Virus record (IMG/VR): IMGVR_UViG_3300043409_000811
Location: 1-35,703 of that record
DNA from: a virus
Length of the DNA: 35,703 nt
Reading direction: 5' to 3' (one strand)
The position numbers were made by a program, and so were the translations under genes. How positions within the stretch are numbered: position 1 is the first letter of the stretch; every line of letters begins with the position of its first letter. The notes beneath the pieces were generated by a model, which had not been told where the DNA came from, made no database searches, and was given only the letters and a program-made list of their open reading frames with translations. Shown here piece after piece: positions 5,728 to 14,583 of this stretch.

Positions 5728-6666
5728 ATGGCAACTGGGTTATTAGGTGGAGTTCTACCCTATATCTATTCTAGAGCAGATGCCTTAAAACGCACTCTAG
5801 GAGATGTTGTCTCCAATCCTATGGCTTCTGCTGAACAAGTAGTAAACAATGCAAATGATCGTGCAAGATACCTTAATCAGTTACAAGCACAAGTTGCATC
5901 CCAAGGAGCAAAGGGCTTAACAAGTCCTCAAGGCCAAGAGTTGGCTAACTTGTACGCTGAAAGCTATAACCCTGCTGGAATATTTATTGGGTCAAAAGCC
6001 AAAATTTGGAATAAGGCTAATGCTGAAAAATTTCTAGATTTAGAAGTCCAAGGACTATCTCCAATTGAGATATGGAAAAAAACAGGCACATTCAGAACAC
6101 CAGATGGAGTCTTGAAGCAAGAAATCCCTGACAATTTAGCAAGACTAAGGGCTGATTTTAATGCTGCAATTGCCAATAAAGCCAATGACTACAAAGGCGG
6201 CATTGAAGGTGAAATAGGAGGAATGCTTCAACATTCTGAATTGTTCAAAGCCTATCCCGATTTATTGACAAATTTGAGATACACAGTTAACAAACAAGCG
6301 GACTGGCTTCCTGAAAGTGCGGCTGGCGCTCAATACAGTAAAACAATTGGCGGCAAAGAAAAAATATCTACCTCTACAAAAACAGAGGAAGATGCTTTGT
6401 CAAAACTAATGCACGAACTTCAACACGCTGTCCAAACAAGAGAAGGATGGCAATCTGGTGGCTTAGAAAGTCAATTCAGAAATACGCCTGATATGACTGC
6501 TTTTCAGCAATACAGAGCATTGCCTGGGGAGGTTGAAGCAAGAGCAGTTGAAGCACGAAGAACAATGACTCCAGAGCAAAGAATAGAAATGTTTCCATTG
6601 TCAAACTATGAATTGCCAATAGAATCACTTTTATACCGTGACCCTTTTGGAAGCACTACAAGGTAA
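5728..6666 (+). CDS. Putative zinc metallopeptidase-like protein between terminase and portal
   Basis: This is a 312-residue protein starting directly after the terL stop. Residues 84-135 (GIFIGSKAKIWN, then a segment with IWKKTGTFRTPDG) and the block around HELQH (229-233, in KLMHELQHAVQTREGWQSGG) match a domain I recall from phage and element 'large polyvalent proteins'. HELQH is an HExxH zinc motif, and GEVEARAVE at 267-275 could give the third ligand. Proteins of this type are predicted peptidases, but activity is unproven as far as I know. Its place suggests a role in head maturation, ejection or host modification. More A-rich codon use than in its neighbours may mark a later insertion. 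Confidence 0.65.
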   Translation: MATGLLGGVLPYIYSRADALKRTLGDVVSNPMASAEQVVNNANDRARYLNQLQAQVASQGAKGLTSPQGQELANLYAESYNPAGIFIGSKAKIWNKANAEKFLDLEVQGLSPIEIWKKTGTFRTPDGVLKQEIPDNLARLRADFNAAIANKANDYKGGIEGEIGGMLQHSELFKAYPDLLTNLRYTVNKQADWLPESAAGAQYSKTIGGKEKISTSTKTEEDALSKLMHELQHAVQTREGWQSGGLESQFRNTPDMTAFQQYRALPGEVEARAVEARRTMTPEQRIEMFPLSNYELPIESLLYRDPFGSTTR

Positions 6667-6670
6667 GAAT

Positions 6671-8725
6671 ATGGCAACAGACAAACAAGTGAAATTAGAG
6701 CAAAACGAGTTCTACCAGCCAACAGAGGCTGACAAAGAACTAACTGGGTTTGTTGTTGACCATTGCCAACGCTGGCGTGATTACCGTGATGTCAACTTTC
6801 TCCCTGACTGGCTGGAATATGAGCGCATCTTCCGTGGTCAATGGGCAGCAGAAGACAAGACTCGTGAATCAGAGCGTAGCCGCATCGTCACCCCTGCCAC
6901 ACAACAAGCTGTAGAAACCCGCCATGCTGAAATCATGGAAGCTATCTTCGGTCAAGGCGATTTCTTTGACATTGAAGACAATATCCAAGACATAGGTGGA
7001 AACCCTATAGATGTTGAGGTGATTAAGTCTCAACTGATGGAAGACTTCAAGAAAGACAAAATCAGAAAATCTATCGACCAGATCGAGTTGATGGCTGAAA
7101 TCTATGGAACAGGCATTGGCGAGATCATCGTCAAGACTGAGAAGGAATATGTCCCAGCGACTCAAGCAATCCCTGGACAAATGGGTCAAGCCGCTATTGG
7201 CGTGACTGAGCGTGATCGTATTGCGGTCAAAATCATGCCTGTCAACCCTAAGAACTTCTTATTTGACCCTAACGGCACAAGCATTGATGACTGTATGGGT
7301 GTGGCTATTGAGAAATACGTCTCAATTCACAAGGTTGTTGAAGGTATCGAAAAGGGCATCTACAGAAAAGTAGACATCACGCCCACCTATGAAGACACCG
7401 ATCTTGAGCCAACCCAAGAGGTAAGCCAATATCAGGACGAAAAGGTGCTTTTGCTGACCTATTACGGCCTTGTTCCTCGTGAATACCTGAATAACCTCAA
7501 GGAAAACAAGGAAATTGTCGAGTTATTCCCTGAGAATTCAGCCGCTGAAGACTATACAGACATGGTTGAGGCCATTGTGGTCATTGCCAACGATGGTTTG
7601 TTGCTGAAAGCTGAAGAAAACCCTTACATGATGAAAGATCGTCCAGTCTTGAGCTATCAAGATGACACGATTCCTAATCGTTTGTTGGGTCGGGGTACGG
7701 TTGAGAAGGCTTTCAATATGCAAAAAGCTATTGATGCCCAGACTCGTAGCCACTTGGATTCTTTGGCGCTGACAACTAGCCCCATGATTGCGATGGATGC
7801 GACTCGTTTGCCAAGGGGTATGAAGTTTGAGATCAAGCCAGGCAAGGCAATCCTCACAAATGGCGCTCCTAGCGAGATTTTGTATCCCTTTAAGTTTGGT
7901 CAGAGTGACCCAAACAACTTGGCGACTGCAAAAGACTTTGAAAGAATGCTGTTGCAAGCTACTGGAACTCTTGACTCACAGGGCATGGTTAGTAACGTCT
8001 CTCGTGATGGTGGTCAAGGCGGTATGTCAATGGCTGTTGCTTCCATCATCAAGAAGTACAAGCGCACATTGGTGAACTTCCAAGAAGATTTCTTGATTCC
8101 GTTCATTAAGAAGGCGGCTTTCCGCTATATGCAGTTTGACCCAGAGCGTTATCCCTCTGTGGACATGAATTTTGTGCCAACTGCCACCTTGGGCATCATT
8201 GCTCGTGAGTATGAGCAACAGCAGTTCATTGGCTTGTTGCAGACTCTTGGCCCAAATACTCCAGTTTTGCCGATTATCTTGAAGGGCATCTTGGCTAACT
8301 CTAGTCTGACAAACCGATTTGAGTTGATGGCGGCTTTGGATGAGATGAGCAAGCCTAACCCACAAGCGCAAGAGATGGAGCAGATGCAAGCTCAGTTGGC
8401 TATGCAAGCGGCACAAGCAAATATTGCTGTTCAGACCACTCAAGCTGAAGAAAACAAGGCAAATGCTGTGAAACTGTCTATGGAAGCACAGTTGATGCCC
8501 CAAGAGATTCAAGCAAAAGTGCTTGGCGCAACCACTAAAAACTTACCTAATCAAGATGATGCCGCAGCAAGGGAGTTTGATAAGCGAGTCAAGATTGCTG
8601 AACTAATGCTCAAAGAATCTGACATCCAAAACAAGGCAAAAATTGTTGAAATGCAGATGATGGACAAACAAAATCAGTCCCAAAAGGACAATGATTTTTT
8701 AAAAAGCATCATTGGTGAGCAATGA
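6671..8725 (+). CDS. Portal protein
   Basis: This 684-residue protein follows the terminase block and precedes scaffold and coat. The start at 6671 has AAGGTAAG before ATG; the earlier in-frame GTG at 6638 would overlap the upstream gene and lacks such a site. The N-terminal region has the portal-like stretch with WLEYERIFRGQW, RIVTPATQQAVETRHAEIME and IFGQGDFF. The middle shows a portal core, and the end (about 560-684) is a long Gln-, Ala- and Met-rich helix likely to form the barrel or coiled coil inside the head. Twelve copies would form the DNA entry ring bound by the large terminase. Confidence 0.85.
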   Translation: MATDKQVKLEQNEFYQPTEADKELTGFVVDHCQRWRDYRDVNFLPDWLEYERIFRGQWAAEDKTRESERSRIVTPATQQAVETRHAEIMEAIFGQGDFFDIEDNIQDIGGNPIDVEVIKSQLMEDFKKDKIRKSIDQIELMAEIYGTGIGEIIVKTEKEYVPATQAIPGQMGQAAIGVTERDRIAVKIMPVNPKNFLFDPNGTSIDDCMGVAIEKYVSIHKVVEGIEKGIYRKVDITPTYEDTDLEPTQEVSQYQDEKVLLLTYYGLVPREYLNNLKENKEIVELFPENSAAEDYTDMVEAIVVIANDGLLLKAEENPYMMKDRPVLSYQDDTIPNRLLGRGTVEKAFNMQKAIDAQTRSHLDSLALTTSPMIAMDATRLPRGMKFEIKPGKAILTNGAPSEILYPFKFGQSDPNNLATAKDFERMLLQATGTLDSQGMVSNVSRDGGQGGMSMAVASIIKKYKRTLVNFQEDFLIPFIKKAAFRYMQFDPERYPSVDMNFVPTATLGIIAREYEQQQFIGLLQTLGPNTPVLPIILKGILANSSLTNRFELMAALDEMSKPNPQAQEMEQMQAQLAMQAAQANIAVQTTQAEENKANAVKLSMEAQLMPQEIQAKVLGATTKNLPNQDDAAAREFDKRVKIAELMLKESDIQNKAKIVEMQMMDKQNQSQKDNDFLKSIIGEQ

Positions 8726-11646
8726 ATCTTAAAAAAGTCATCCTTTCAGATGCGTCCACAGAGGCAAAAGTCTCTGCTATTGCCATTCTTTTAGACAAAG
8801 AACTGCCTAAACTTACCGAACAAGTTCAAACTGTTAAGAAACTTGAAGGTAAGCAAGGTGAGCGTGGTTTAAAGGGAGACAAAGGCGATAAGGGTAAAGA
8901 CGGTAAGGATGGCAAAGATGGTCGTGATGGCAAAGATGGCCCTACTGGAAAAGACGGTAAAGATGGTGACGATGGCATTTCAGTAGTCAATGCCAAAGTA
9001 GATTTTGATGACACGCTAGTTATTAGTTTGTCAAACGGCAAAGAAATCAATGTTGGTGAAGTCAAAGGCGAAAAGGGTGACTCAGGTCGTGATGGAAACA
9101 CTGGTTCTAATGGTATTGGTGTTCCTACAGGCGGTACATCTGGACAGATTCTTGCCAAAAATAGCAATGCAGATTACGACACAGAATGGGTAAACGGTGG
9201 CGGTGGTAGCGGCGATGTGGTTGGGCCTGCCTCGGCGACTGATAACGCAATAGCCCGATATGACACCACCACTGGTAAGCTGATTCAAAACAGCGTTACA
9301 ACCATTGATGACACAGGTAATGCAAGCGGCATTTTGTCTCAACAATTCAGCAATGGCTCTGTTGTAACTTTAGCCGCTGGAAAGCTTTGGTACAACGGCA
9401 GTACAGGTTCTTGGAATGCAGGCATGGGTGGTGGAAACATTACTCAGCAAATTGGCGAAGAATTGTTCATTTATGGTAAAGCCTCTGCCGCTATTACCGA
9501 TTCGCCACTTCAGATTGTTTACCACACTGGCACAGTTGGGGCTAGCGGTGTTGTTACGTTTGGGCCAACAATTGCAGGCATCACAAACGCAAACGACATT
9601 ATTGGCGTGGCTACCGAAAATTTGGCGCTTAATGATTTTGGGCGTATTACTACATATGGGGTAGTGCGGGGCATCACAACCAACGGCAGTGCTTTTGGGG
9701 AAACTTGGGCTGACGATGATGTCATTTGGTACAACCCTGTAACAGGCAACCCCACCAAAGTTGAGCCTGTTGCACCCAACATCAAAATGCAAATTGGCAC
9801 TGTCATTACGGCAGGGTCTGGCGGCTCGGGATCGTTTCAAGTGCTATTACGGCCAGGCTCTGTGCTTGGCGGCACAGACTCCAATGTGCAATTTGGGACT
9901 CTAGCAAACAACAACTTGATTGCATATGACAGCGCCGCAGGGTATTGGAAAAATGTCACGGCATCCACACTAGGTTTGGGGACTGTGACAAGTGTTGCTG
10001 GCACAGGCACAGTCAGCGGTTTAACTTTGTCAGGCACAGTGACTAGCTCTGGCAACTTAACCCTTGGTGGTGCAATCACTGGATTTGCAACAAGTGGGGC
10101 AAATACCAACCTGACATCTGTGGCACTGACTACAGGAACAATATCTACGATTCCAACCAACAACACAGACATTGTTAATAAGCAGTACGCTGACGCAATT
10201 GCATCTGGCATTCACTTCCATGAAGCAGTGAGCTTGGCAACTACTGCGGCTTTGCCAGCAAACACCTACAACAACGGATCATCTGGGGTAGGGGCAACAC
10301 TTACAGCAACCGCCAACGGCGCTTTGTCTGTGGACTCAACACTGACTGTTGTTACAGAACGGATACTGGTAAAAAACGAAGCTACTGGCGCAAATAATGG
10401 TGTCTACACCGTTACTCAGGTTGGCTCTGCTGGAACACCCTACATTCTGACCCGAGCAACTGATTTCAATACTGTTGGCACTGGTGTTAACCAGATTGAC
10501 GAGGGAGACTTTTTTCTTGTCACTAGCGGAACGGCTAACGTAAACACAGCTTGGGTGCAACAGACCCCGCCACCAATAACACTTGGCACAACAGCACTTG
10601 TTTTTCAGCAGTTTGCCGCACCAATTACCTATACAGCGGGTACAGGGTTAAATGAATCGCCAAGTTTCACATTCAACATTGCCAACATCGGAACAGCAGG
10701 AACTTACGGTTCCTCCACGTTAATCCCTGTTATTACGACCAACGCTCAAGGTCAAGTAACTAACGTCACAACTGCCGCAAATCCGCAAGGAACGGTTACT
10801 TCTGTTGCTGCTACAGTCCCTAGTCTTTTAAGTGTTTCAGGTTCACCAATTACGTCAAGCGGTACATTAGCTTTTACATACAGTGGTACGGCATTGCCTG
10901 TTGTTAATGGTGGAACAGGACAAACAACCTACACAAACGGACAATTGCTTATTGGTAATACAACAGGAAACACGCTAACCAAGGCTACATTAACGCAGGG
11001 TGCTGGGGTAACAATAACAAACAGCACTGGCAGCATTACCATTGATTCGCCGTTGGCAAAAAGCACTTCAGCGTTTACAACAGGCACAGCACAAACATAC
11101 ACCGCACCAGCAAACACTCAATGGGTTAAGGTAACAGTGGTCGGGCCAGGCGGTAACGGTGGCGGCGCTGCCAACCAAAGGGCAACAGGCGGCGGCGGCG
11201 GTGGGGTGGCAATCAAATGGCTATCTATGACCGCAGGGCAGACGTTAACTTATACGGTTGGCACAGCATCTGGCACTGCCTCAACTGTTTCATCTGGCAC
11301 ATTAAGCATTACAACAATTACAGCAAATTCAGGTTCAAATGGCACAGGAACAGCTTATGCCTTGTCTCAAACTGCTGGTGCAGCGGGTGGTACGGCTACC
11401 AACGGTGATGTGAATATTACTGGTGGACAAGGTGGTTATTCTTATGGTTCAAGTACAACAGTAACAACAAACTTTTCTGGAAAAGGTGGGGATTGTGCGG
11501 GTTTTGGTTCTGGTGGCCCTGCTTTGGCAATGGTGGCTACTGCTGGTGTTCAAGGCAATGGTTTTGGTGCTGGTGGCGGCGGGGCGCATGGAAACAATAC
11601 TGCTGCCAATGGTCGGGGTGGCGTTATTATTTTTGAGGCATACTGA
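8722..11646 (+). CDS. Collagen-like tail fibre with a glycine-rich tip
   Basis: This is a 974-residue fibre protein whose start overlaps the portal stop. After a helical N-terminus (1-42), residues 43-85 are 14 unbroken Gly-X-Y triplets rich in KD and KG, a collagen-like rod. The middle has fibre repeats such as GTVTSVAGTGTVSGLTLSG and LPVVNGGTGQTTYTNGQLLI, plus a domain around NEATGANNGVYTVTQVGSAG found in other tail fibres. From about 793 the chain is very rich in Gly, Ala and Thr and ends GRGGVIIFEAY, like the polyglycine tips of phage adhesins. It probably binds the host receptor. It is unusual to find it between portal and scaffold genes. Confidence 0.8.
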   Translation: MNLKKVILSDASTEAKVSAIAILLDKELPKLTEQVQTVKKLEGKQGERGLKGDKGDKGKDGKDGKDGRDGKDGPTGKDGKDGDDGISVVNAKVDFDDTLVISLSNGKEINVGEVKGEKGDSGRDGNTGSNGIGVPTGGTSGQILAKNSNADYDTEWVNGGGGSGDVVGPASATDNAIARYDTTTGKLIQNSVTTIDDTGNASGILSQQFSNGSVVTLAAGKLWYNGSTGSWNAGMGGGNITQQIGEELFIYGKASAAITDSPLQIVYHTGTVGASGVVTFGPTIAGITNANDIIGVATENLALNDFGRITTYGVVRGITTNGSAFGETWADDDVIWYNPVTGNPTKVEPVAPNIKMQIGTVITAGSGGSGSFQVLLRPGSVLGGTDSNVQFGTLANNNLIAYDSAAGYWKNVTASTLGLGTVTSVAGTGTVSGLTLSGTVTSSGNLTLGGAITGFATSGANTNLTSVALTTGTISTIPTNNTDIVNKQYADAIASGIHFHEAVSLATTAALPANTYNNGSSGVGATLTATANGALSVDSTLTVVTERILVKNEATGANNGVYTVTQVGSAGTPYILTRATDFNTVGTGVNQIDEGDFFLVTSGTANVNTAWVQQTPPPITLGTTALVFQQFAAPITYTAGTGLNESPSFTFNIANIGTAGTYGSSTLIPVITTNAQGQVTNVTTAANPQGTVTSVAATVPSLLSVSGSPITSSGTLAFTYSGTALPVVNGGTGQTTYTNGQLLIGNTTGNTLTKATLTQGAGVTITNSTGSITIDSPLAKSTSAFTTGTAQTYTAPANTQWVKVTVVGPGGNGGGAANQRATGGGGGGVAIKWLSMTAGQTLTYTVGTASGTASTVSSGTLSITTITANSGSNGTGTAYALSQTAGAAGGTATNGDVNITGGQGGYSYGSSTTVTTNFSGKGGDCAGFGSGGPALAMVATAGVQGNGFGAGGGGAHGNNTAANGRGGVIIFEAY

Positions 11647-11648
11647 AA

Positions 11649-11888
11649 ATGACATCCGAACTACAAAAGTATTACGAAGAACGCTTTTCCATGATGGGAA
11701 CAGATGGTTGGAAGGACTTGACTATTGACATTGACAATATGATAGAGTCACTAAATAATATAAGCGTTATTCCTGATGAAAAGACCTTGATGTTCCGTAA
11801 GGGAGAACTTTCCATCCTGACTTGGCTGAAAACCTTAAAAGAGGTCAGCGAAAGAGCCTACGAGGAATTGAATGAAAAGAATGTATGA
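11649..11888 (+). CDS. Small acidic phage protein
   Basis: This is a 79-residue helical protein (MTSELQKYYEERFSMMGTDG, with GELSILTWLKTLKEVSERAY near the end). It starts two bases after the fibre stop and overlaps the next gene. Proteins of this look are common between portal and scaffold genes in podovirus-like phages, but I do not know their role. It could be a small head or assembly factor. No transmembrane segment is visible. Confidence 0.65.
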   Translation: MTSELQKYYEERFSMMGTDGWKDLTIDIDNMIESLNNISVIPDEKTLMFRKGELSILTWLKTLKEVSERAYEELNEKNV

Positions 11889-12099
11889 TTTTGTCTGTGA
11901 AAACGGACACAAGATTGAACGGTATTGTGTTTATGAGATGCAATCTGTTCAGTGTGAGTGCGGTGGTTTAGCCAATCGCACAATCTCAGCGCCAAGCATT
12001 AACTTGGAGGGGTGGTCAGGTAGTTTCCCTGGCTCGGCAATGAAATTTGACCGAAAACACCGTGAAAAGTTGGCTGCTGAACGCAAAACCACAACATAA
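11872..12099 (+). CDS. Small zinc-ribbon protein (FmdB-like)
   Basis: This 75-residue protein overlaps the previous gene by 17 bases. It begins with a zinc-ribbon-like part: YDFVCENGHKIE (C9, H13) and VQCECGGLANRTISAP (C28, C30). This resembles the FmdB-type ribbon, where two Cys pairs bind zinc and SAP follows; here one Cys of the first knuckle is His or missing. The remainder is basic and probably unstructured. In phages such proteins often sit near head genes. Nucleic-acid or protein binding is likely, but the exact role is unknown. Confidence 0.6.
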   Translation: MKRMYDFVCENGHKIERYCVYEMQSVQCECGGLANRTISAPSINLEGWSGSFPGSAMKFDRKHREKLAAERKTTT

Positions 12100-12155
12100 G
12101 CATTTATGCCGTTGTGTCTCCTAGAACCCAAAAGTGGCAGGAAAAAGGAAAAACA

Positions 12156-12917
12156 ATGTTGATTGATAACCCAGATGAGACGCAAAGTGAGTTAGAAGTC
12201 GTTGAAAAGCAACAACTTGATTCCACGGTTGAGCAAGCTAATGATGACATTCCCGACAAGTATCGGGGTAAAGAATTGTCAGACATTATCAAGATGCACC
12301 AAGAGGCAGAAAAGCTAATTGGCAAGCAAGCTCAAGAAGTGGGGGAAGTACGCAAATTAGCGGATGAACTCATCAAGCAGAACCTTGCGGGAAAGCCTCA
12401 ACCTGTTAAAGAGGACGAGCCAGAAGTAGATTTCTTTGAAAATCCACAAGCGGCTGTTCGTAAGACTGTTGATAACCATCCTGATGTACTTGCGGGTCGC
12501 CAAGCGGCTTTAGAGTTCAAAAAGATGCAAATTCAGCAAAAGCTCTCTACTGAACATCCTGATTTTGGTCAGATTGTTCAAGATACAGACTTTGTGAATT
12601 GGGTGAAATCTTCTCCAATTCGCCTTGGTTTGTATGCAAAAGCTGATGGTGAATATGATTATGACAGTGCTAACGAACTGCTCAGTACCTACAAGCAATT
12701 GAAGGGTGTTAAGGCTAAACAGACAAGTGACGCAGGGGAAACTCAGCGTAAGACTAATCTGAAAGCCGCATCTGTAGATGTTGGTGGTACTGGTGAATCA
12801 GGAAAACGAGTCTATCGAAGGGCTGACCTTATTCGGCTGAAGATGCAAGACCCGAACCGATACGATGCTTTAAGTGACGAAATCATGGCAGCATACGCAG
12901 AGGGACGAGTCAAATAA
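12156..12917 (+). CDS. Scaffolding protein
   Basis: This 253-residue, highly charged helical protein stands directly before the coat gene, the usual place for scaffold. The N-terminus is acidic (DNPDETQSELEVVEKQQLDS) and the middle contains a heptad-like stretch (IIKMHQEAEKLIGKQAQEVG). The C-terminus is basic (RVYRRADLIRLKMQDPNRYD), as expected for a scaffold tail that binds coat protein. The ATG at 12156 has an AAAGGA site; a GTG at 12114 in the same frame has none. The protein would direct procapsid assembly and then leave the head. The assignment rests on position and composition. Confidence 0.8.
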   Translation: MLIDNPDETQSELEVVEKQQLDSTVEQANDDIPDKYRGKELSDIIKMHQEAEKLIGKQAQEVGEVRKLADELIKQNLAGKPQPVKEDEPEVDFFENPQAAVRKTVDNHPDVLAGRQAALEFKKMQIQQKLSTEHPDFGQIVQDTDFVNWVKSSPIRLGLYAKADGEYDYDSANELLSTYKQLKGVKAKQTSDAGETQRKTNLKAASVDVGGTGESGKRVYRRADLIRLKMQDPNRYDALSDEIMAAYAEGRVK

Positions 12918-12947
12918 CTTAACTTTTGATTTTATTGGAGATACAAC

Positions 12948-13931
12948 ATGGCAACATCATTTTCCCCCACCAATTCAGTGACCACAACCACTGGCGCAAC
13001 GTTCATCCCAGAAATTTGGTCAGATGAAATCGTAGCGGCTTACAAGAAAAACTTGGTTCTTGCTAACCTTGTTATGAAGATGAACTTCAAGGGCAAGAAA
13101 GGTGACACCGTTCACATTCCTGCACCTACTCGTGGTTCTGCTTCTGCCAAGGCCGCTGAGACAGCAGTTACTTTGATTGCTGTTACTGAGTCTGAAGTCA
13201 ACGTGTCTATCAACAAGCACTATGAATATAGCCGCTTGATCGAAGACATCGTGGAAGCACAAGCTCTGAACTCTATGCGCCAGTTCTACACTGGTGACGC
13301 TGGCTACGCCTTGGCTCGTCAAGTTGATACCGACTTGATTCAGTTGGGTCGTTTGGCTAACGGTGGTTCTTCTGGCGCACGTTACGGTTCTGCCTTCATC
13401 GGCGGTGACGGTACAACCACCTTTGACTACACAGCCAATACCAACACTGGTAACGCCTCTGCTCTGACTGATGCCGCTATTCGCCGCACTATTCAGCGTT
13501 TGGATGACAATGACACTCCTATGGATGGTCGTTTCTTCGTCATTCCTCCATCAAGCCGCAACACTTTGATGGGTCTGGCTCGTTACACCGAACAAGCATT
13601 TATCGGTAACGGCGATGCCATCCGCAACGGTGAAATCGGTAATCTGTACGGTATCCCTGTGTTCACTTCTAGCAATGCTGACCATGCTTCTGCTACTGCT
13701 GCCTACCCCACAAGCGGTACTTCAATTGCTCGTGTCTGCTTGATGGGTCACAAGGACTCTATGGTTCTGGTTGAGCAAGTTGGTGTTCGTTCACAAGTTC
13801 AGTACAAACAAGAGTATTTGGCTACTCTGTTTACTTCTGACACTTTGTACGGTGTTGCCGCTTTGCGTGATGCCGCTTCTGTGGGTGCAGCAAAGTCTTC
13901 ATCCATGTTCGCTTTGGTTGTTCCTAGCTAA
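12948..13931 (+). CDS. Major capsid protein
   Basis: This is a 327-residue coat protein with a TTGGAG ribosome site. The N-terminal part has TGATFIPEIWSDEIVAAYKK and the middle GKKGDTVHIPAPTRGSASAK, a pattern shared by phage coat proteins of the HK97 fold that lack a long prodomain. The later part has GRFFVIPPSSRNTLM, GIPVFTSSNAD and an LYGVAALRDAA end. Codons are the most GC-ending of the window, as expected for the most highly expressed gene. A strong terminator follows within 15 bases, which would set its transcript apart from later genes. Confidence 0.9.
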   Translation: MATSFSPTNSVTTTTGATFIPEIWSDEIVAAYKKNLVLANLVMKMNFKGKKGDTVHIPAPTRGSASAKAAETAVTLIAVTESEVNVSINKHYEYSRLIEDIVEAQALNSMRQFYTGDAGYALARQVDTDLIQLGRLANGGSSGARYGSAFIGGDGTTTFDYTANTNTGNASALTDAAIRRTIQRLDDNDTPMDGRFFVIPPSSRNTLMGLARYTEQAFIGNGDAIRNGEIGNLYGIPVFTSSNADHASATAAYPTSGTSIARVCLMGHKDSMVLVEQVGVRSQVQYKQEYLATLFTSDTLYGVAALRDAASVGAAKSSSMFALVVPS

Positions 13932-13942
13932 TTGCAGTTGCG

Positions 13943-13973
13943 CCCCCTGCCCTAGTGGTGGGGGGACTTTTTT
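13943..13973 (+). terminator. Strong terminator after the coat gene
   Basis: CCCCCTGCC and GGTGGGGGG form a nine-pair stem (two G-T wobbles) with a five-base loop, then AC and six T. It lies 12 bases after the coat stop and should end most transcripts there. Confidence 0.85.
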
Positions 13974-13995
13974 AACTTAATTAGGAGAAATCAAA

Positions 13996-14322
13996 ATGGC
14001 AGCAGCAACAGCAGTAGTTTCCCGCCGTGGAAACGATCAATTCCGTGGTCTGTTTACAGATACTTGGGATGTTTCTTGTACTTTGGATAGCGCATCAGTT
14101 GCTACCACTGCTACAGCTACAGACACAGTAACTGTTCCAGGCGTGGCATTGGGCGACATGGTTCTTGGTATGGCAGTTGGCGTAAGTGAAGCTGGTTTGG
14201 TTCGCCGAGCCTATGTTTCAGCCGCTAACACTGTGACTATCGTGACCTACAACCCGACAGCAGGTTCTGTGGACTTGGCTTCTACAACATTGCAACTCAT
14301 CATTGCTCGTGCTGTAGTTTAA
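13996..14322 (+). CDS. Small head or decoration-type structural protein
   Basis: This is a 108-residue, Ala-, Thr- and Val-rich beta protein lying directly downstream of coat and its terminator, with an AGGAGA site. The body (TDTVTVPGVALGDMVLGMAV, then AYVSAANTVTIVTYNP) looks like small beta proteins seen after coat genes in many phages, often virion components such as head-decoration proteins. I infer a capsid surface protein; a tail role is possible. It is followed by its own terminator-like hairpin, so it may be expressed at high level. Confidence 0.6.
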   Translation: MAAATAVVSRRGNDQFRGLFTDTWDVSCTLDSASVATTATATDTVTVPGVALGDMVLGMAVGVSEAGLVRRAYVSAANTVTIVTYNPTAGSVDLASTTLQLIIARAVV

Positions 14323-14327
14323 TGATT

Positions 14328-14347
14328 GGGGGACTTGTTCCCCCTTT
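14328..14347 (+). terminator. Terminator-like hairpin
   Basis: GGGGGA and TCCCCC form a perfect six-pair stem with a five-base loop, followed by TTTCTCATTT. It lies between the gene ending at 14322 and the gene starting at 14365. It is probably a partial terminator. Confidence 0.65.
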
Positions 14348-14364
14348 CTCATTTAAGGGGTTTT

Positions 14365-14583
14365 ATGGCTACTTTTCGTTGTCTCCAGTCAGGTAATACC
14401 GTGACTTTCACCTTGCAACATGACATTGATTCTATGAAGGGTCATCAAGGTTATGTGCGGTTAGACGAGCCAGAAGTAACCATAGAGTCTCATGATTCTG
14501 TGCGTACAGATACCGCCTTTCGTGCGCCTGTCATCCCAACAATCAAACGCATGGGTAGACCCCGAAAGGTAGCAAATGTCTGA
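14365..14583 (+). CDS. Small hypothetical phage protein
   Basis: This is a 72-residue protein (MATFRCLQSGNTVTFTLQHD at the start, IKRMGRPRKVANV at the end). The ATG at 14365 has a TTTAAGGGG ribosome site; the open frame upstream crosses the hairpin and is unlikely to be coding. The N-terminal half looks beta-rich and the tail is basic with an RPRK hook. Its stop overlaps the next start. Position among head-tail genes suggests a virion or assembly role, not proven. Confidence 0.65.
   Translation: MATFRCLQSGNTVTFTLQHDIDSMKGHQGYVRLDEPEVTIESHDSVRTDTAFRAPVIPTIKRMGRPRKVANV

Noticed and set aside
8027-8512. Long leftward frame opposite the portal gene
   Set aside because: It is a mirror of a strongly coding + strand gene, with His- and Leu-rich sequence typical of an antisense shadow.
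9370-9840. Leftward frame opposite the fibre gene
   Set aside because: The same reasoning applies: the fibre gene's repeats keep stops out of the antisense frames. No ribosome site or family pattern was seen.
12278-12290. A 13-base match to regulatory copy A (TGTCAGACATTAT) inside the scaffold gene
   Set aside because: It encodes ordinary residues (LSDII) and lacks the AGGGA/TCCCT part, so chance is the better explanation.
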